Below are positions 61,468-64,000 of a stretch of DNA of 64,000 bases, in pieces; the first letter of the stretch is position 1; each line of letters opens with the position of its first letter. This DNA comes from Pseudomonadota bacterium (lineage in GTDB: Bacteria; Pseudomonadota; Gammaproteobacteria; Steroidobacterales; Steroidobacteraceae). Where the stretch lies: the NCBI GenBank assembly GCA_023391815.1, contig JAEWAF010000071.1:62001-126000 (forward strand), written 5' to 3'. Made by a program: the position numbers and the translations under genes. The notes under the pieces were generated by a model. It ran no database searches. It was not told the DNA's origin and was given only the letters and a program-made list of their open reading frames with translations.

Positions 61468-63639
61468 ATGGACTACGCGTCTTCCATTCTCAATCTGTTA
61501 CCTACCGGAAGACGCTCGATAGGGGTCAACCAGCTGCTGAATAAGCTGGAGACCTACCTGCCCCCCGCGCAGGTCGACCGGATCCGCGACGCTTATGAAT
61601 TCGGCGCCGAGGCCCACGAAGGCCAGAAGCGCCTGAGTGGCGAGCCCTACATCGCGCATCCGGTCGCCGTCGCTCACATCCTCGCCGACCTGCATCTGGA
61701 TGCGCCGACCATCGTGGCGGCAATCCTGCACGACGTGATCGAGGACACGCCGACCGCCAAAGACGATATCGCTGAGCGCTTCGGCGCCGATGTCGCGGAA
61801 CTGGTCGACGGCGTTTCCAAGCTGGATCACATTCAGTTCCGCTCGCGCGCCGAGGCGCAGGCCGAGAGCTTCCGCAAGATGCTGCTCGCCATGGTCCGCG
61901 ACATTCGCGTGATCATGGTCAAGCTCGCGGACCGCACGCACAACATGCGCACGCTCGGTTCGGTGCCGCCGGCGAAACGACGCACCGTCGCGCGCGAAAC
62001 GCTCGAGATCTACGCGCCGATCGCGAACCGCCTCGGCATCCACACCGTGAAGTCGGAGCTCGAAGAGCTCGGCTTCAAAGCGCTGTACCCTGGCCGCCAT
62101 CGCATCATCGAGAAGGCGCTGAAAAAAGCGCGCGGCAATCAGAAGCAGTTCGTCGGCAAGATCGCGGACAACTTGCGTACCGCGCTCGAGAAAGCGCAGG
62201 TCAAAGGCCGCGTCGAAGGTCGCGAGAAACATCTCTACAGCATCTATCAGAAGATGCGCCGTAAGCGCGTGCCGCTGTCGTCCATCGTCGATATGTTCGG
62301 CTTCCGCATCGTCGTGGACTCGATCGACACGTGTTATCGCGTGCTCGGCATCGTGCATGGCCTGTATCGACCGATGCCAGGACGCTTCAAGGACTACATC
62401 GCGATCCCGCGCATCAACGGCTATCAGTCGCTGCACACGACGCTGTTCGGCCCGAATGGCATGCCCATCGAAGTGCAGATTCGCACCGAAGACATGCATC
62501 GTATTGCTGAGTCGGGAATCGCCGCGCACTGGCAATACAAATCGGGCGAGGATGGCGGCGACGCGGGTCGCGCTTATCGCGATCGCGCAAGCGAATGGCT
62601 GCAACACCTGATGGAGATGCCCCACAGCGGCAACTCCGCCGAGGAATTCATGGAGAGCGTCAAGCTCGACCTGTTCCCGGACAAGGTGTACGTGTTCACG
62701 CCGCGCGGCGAGATTCGTCGCTTGCCACGCAATGCGACCGCGGTGGACTTCGCTTATTCCGTGCACACGGACATCGGCAATCACTGCGTGGCCGCGAAAG
62801 TAGATCGACGCCTCGTGCCTCTGCGCACGCCGCTGCGAAATGGTCAGACCGTCGAGATCATCACTGCGAAGGGCGCGACGCCGAATCCGGCATGGGTGAA
62901 TTTCGTCGTGACCGCGAAGGCGCGCGCGGCGATTCGGCACTACTTGAAGGGCTTGAAGCACAGCGAAGCGATCGAGCTGGGCAAGCGCATGCTGAGCCAG
63001 GCACTGCAGGATCTGTCGCTGGTGCTGAAGAAGATTCCCGAGGAGCGTCTGCAGGCGGTCGCCGTGGAGCTCAATCTCAAGACGCCGGACGAACTGTTCG
63101 AGAAGATCGGTCTCGGCGAACGCCTGGCCGCGCTGGTCGCGCGTCGGCTGTTGCCCGCGGACGGGAGTCAGCCCACGGAACCGACGACGCAAGCCGAGCC
63201 GCTCGCGATCGCAGGTACCGAAGGCATGGTGGTCAGCTACGCGCGCTGCTGCTTCCCGATCCCGAACGATCCGATCATGGCTTATCTGTCGAGTGGCCGT
63301 GGCGTCGTCATCCATCGCGAGGCTTGCGGCAATCTGCGCAACTATCGCAAGCAGCCGGACAAGTGGCTCACGGTCACGTGGCAGCCGAATGTGGATCGGC
63401 TGTTCAACGTCGAAGTGCGTATCGACGTGGCGAATCGCATGGGTGTGCTCGCGGCGATCGCCTCGAATATCGCCACCACGGAGACCAACATCGAGCACGT
63501 CGCGGTCGACGAGCGCGACGGCGACGCATCGACGCTGATCTTCGATCTGCAGGTCCGCACCCGTAAGCATCTGGCGCACGTGATCAAGAATCTGCGCAAG
63601 ATGCCCGAAGTGCTCCGGGTCACACGCGTCATCGCCTGA
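61468..63639 (+). CDS. spoT: Bifunctional (p)ppGpp synthetase/hydrolase SpoT
   Basis: 723 residues. The hydrolase HD motif is intact (ILHDVIEDT, ~90-98), and the synthetase region carries RFKD (GRFKDYIAIPRINGYQSLHTTLF, ~306), the form of bifunctional enzymes, with TGS (~400-460) and C-terminal ACT (~650-720) domains. It makes and degrades (p)ppGpp to control growth during starvation. It follows rpoZ and precedes a RidA gene. Confidence 0.97.
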   Translation: MDYASSILNLLPTGRRSIGVNQLLNKLETYLPPAQVDRIRDAYEFGAEAHEGQKRLSGEPYIAHPVAVAHILADLHLDAPTIVAAILHDVIEDTPTAKDDIAERFGADVAELVDGVSKLDHIQFRSRAEAQAESFRKMLLAMVRDIRVIMVKLADRTHNMRTLGSVPPAKRRTVARETLEIYAPIANRLGIHTVKSELEELGFKALYPGRHRIIEKALKKARGNQKQFVGKIADNLRTALEKAQVKGRVEGREKHLYSIYQKMRRKRVPLSSIVDMFGFRIVVDSIDTCYRVLGIVHGLYRPMPGRFKDYIAIPRINGYQSLHTTLFGPNGMPIEVQIRTEDMHRIAESGIAAHWQYKSGEDGGDAGRAYRDRASEWLQHLMEMPHSGNSAEEFMESVKLDLFPDKVYVFTPRGEIRRLPRNATAVDFAYSVHTDIGNHCVAAKVDRRLVPLRTPLRNGQTVEIITAKGATPNPAWVNFVVTAKARAAIRHYLKGLKHSEAIELGKRMLSQALQDLSLVLKKIPEERLQAVAVELNLKTPDELFEKIGLGERLAALVARRLLPADGSQPTEPTTQAEPLAIAGTEGMVVSYARCCFPIPNDPIMAYLSSGRGVVIHREACGNLRNYRKQPDKWLTVTWQPNVDRLFNVEVRIDVANRMGVLAAIASNIATTETNIEHVAVDERDGDASTLIFDLQVRTRKHLAHVIKNLRKMPEVLRVTRVIA

Positions 63640-63707
63640 AGCCGGTGGCCATTGCGCGCGAACACGCGCAAAATCCGCGCTCCTCGTCAGCAACGGTTGG
63701 TTTCATC

Positions 63708-64000
63708 ATGGCGCGCGAAATCATTTCGACTCCGAACGCTCCCAAGGCCATCGGCACTTATTCCCAGGCCGTGAAGGTCGGCAAGACCGTCTATGTGTCC
63801 GGCCAGATCGCGCTCGACCCGAAGACGGGCGAGCTGCAGAACAGCTCGATCGAAGTGGAGATCCGTCGTGTATTCGACAATCTGAAGGCGATCGTCACGG
63901 CGGCCGGCGGTAACTTCTCACAGGTCACGCGCGCCACGGTGTTCATTCTCGACTTCGGGATCTTCCCGACGTTGAACAAGATCATGGCGGAGTATTTCGC
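63708..64000 (+). CDS. ridA: RidA family deaminase (3' end outside window)
   Basis: 97 codons from ATG 63708 are visible. The signature EIISTPNAPKAIGTYSQAVKVGKTVYVSGQIALDP is complete, with GTYSQA and VSGQ-x-ALDP; only the C-terminal third is cut off. RidA hydrolyses reactive enamine/imine intermediates in the cytoplasm. The rpoZ-spoT-ridA order is conserved. Confidence 0.95.
   Translation, partial: MAREIISTPNAPKAIGTYSQAVKVGKTVYVSGQIALDPKTGELQNSSIEVEIRRVFDNLKAIVTAAGGNFSQVTRATVFILDFGIFPTLNKIMAEYF

Noticed and set aside
61498..63693. A 731-codon minus-strand frame
   Set aside because: Antisense to spoT, which has all expected motifs.

Overview
The window is GC-rich chromosomal DNA from a gammaproteobacterium. 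The gene order rsmG-parA-parB-(insert)-atpIBEFHAGDC-(insert)-glmU-glmS is the origin-proximal cluster typical of gammaproteobacteria, and rpoZ-spoT-ridA is also a standard gammaproteobacterial arrangement. The style of the genes (long YD/LysM proteins, a DUF5916 barrel, NodT/MacAB efflux, a MddA-like methyltransferase) would suit a Steroidobacteraceae/Nevskiales-type soil bacterium. There is no rRNA gene here, so that placement is inference. I see no tRNA, rRNA, CRISPR array, insertion sequence or phage gene.

Region by region. (1) 1-11545, minus strand: one uninterrupted reading frame of at least 3848 codons, running off the left edge. It encodes a giant mosaic protein of YD/RHS repeats, two copies of a propeller-like plus twin-LysM block, and seven jelly-roll-like modules alternating with YD repeats. 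A TPR protein lies just upstream, then a divergent glycosyltransferase and a MobA-like nucleotidyltransferase followed by a hidden 25-residue membrane peptide. (2) 15-18 kb, plus strand: peptide deformylase, succinate-semialdehyde dehydrogenase and two OsmC-family proteins, followed by an Rpn-type nuclease-like gene on the minus strand. (3) 19-28 kb, minus strand: glutathione-dependent formaldehyde oxidation (adhC, fghA) coupled to a Bcr/CflA-type transporter, then a complete MacAB-type tripartite pump (outer-membrane factor, adaptor, ATPase, permease) with a PAP2 lipoprotein. (4) 28-32 kb, plus strand: sulfate activation (cysD, fused cysNC, cysQ). (5) 32-38 kb: small secreted and membrane proteins, leuA with a possible leucine-rich leader, a CBS protein, a DUF2934 protein, slyD and a lipoprotein cytochrome c.

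(6) 38-60 kb: the origin-type cluster, read on the minus strand from rsmG and parAB through the ATP synthase operon to glmU and glmS, for genome segregation, energy supply and cell-wall precursor synthesis. Two blocks interrupt it. One is a DUF5916 outer-membrane barrel gene between parB and atpI. The other, between atpC and glmU, holds a small membrane protein, a hydrolase-LuxR fusion divergent from a MddA-like methyltransferase, SelO, and a receiver protein with a degenerate GGDEF-like half. A near-consensus sigma-70 promoter (TTGTAG-17-TATAAT) sits directly before atpI. (7) 59-64 kb: an AcuI/YhdH-type reductase, a dihaem cytochrome c, then rpoZ, spoT and the start of ridA.

The best candidates for undescribed biology are the giant mosaic protein at the left edge, the hydrolase-LuxR/MddA pair with its 18-bp palindrome, the three hairpins between atpD and atpC, and two small membrane proteins with TTG or GTG starts.
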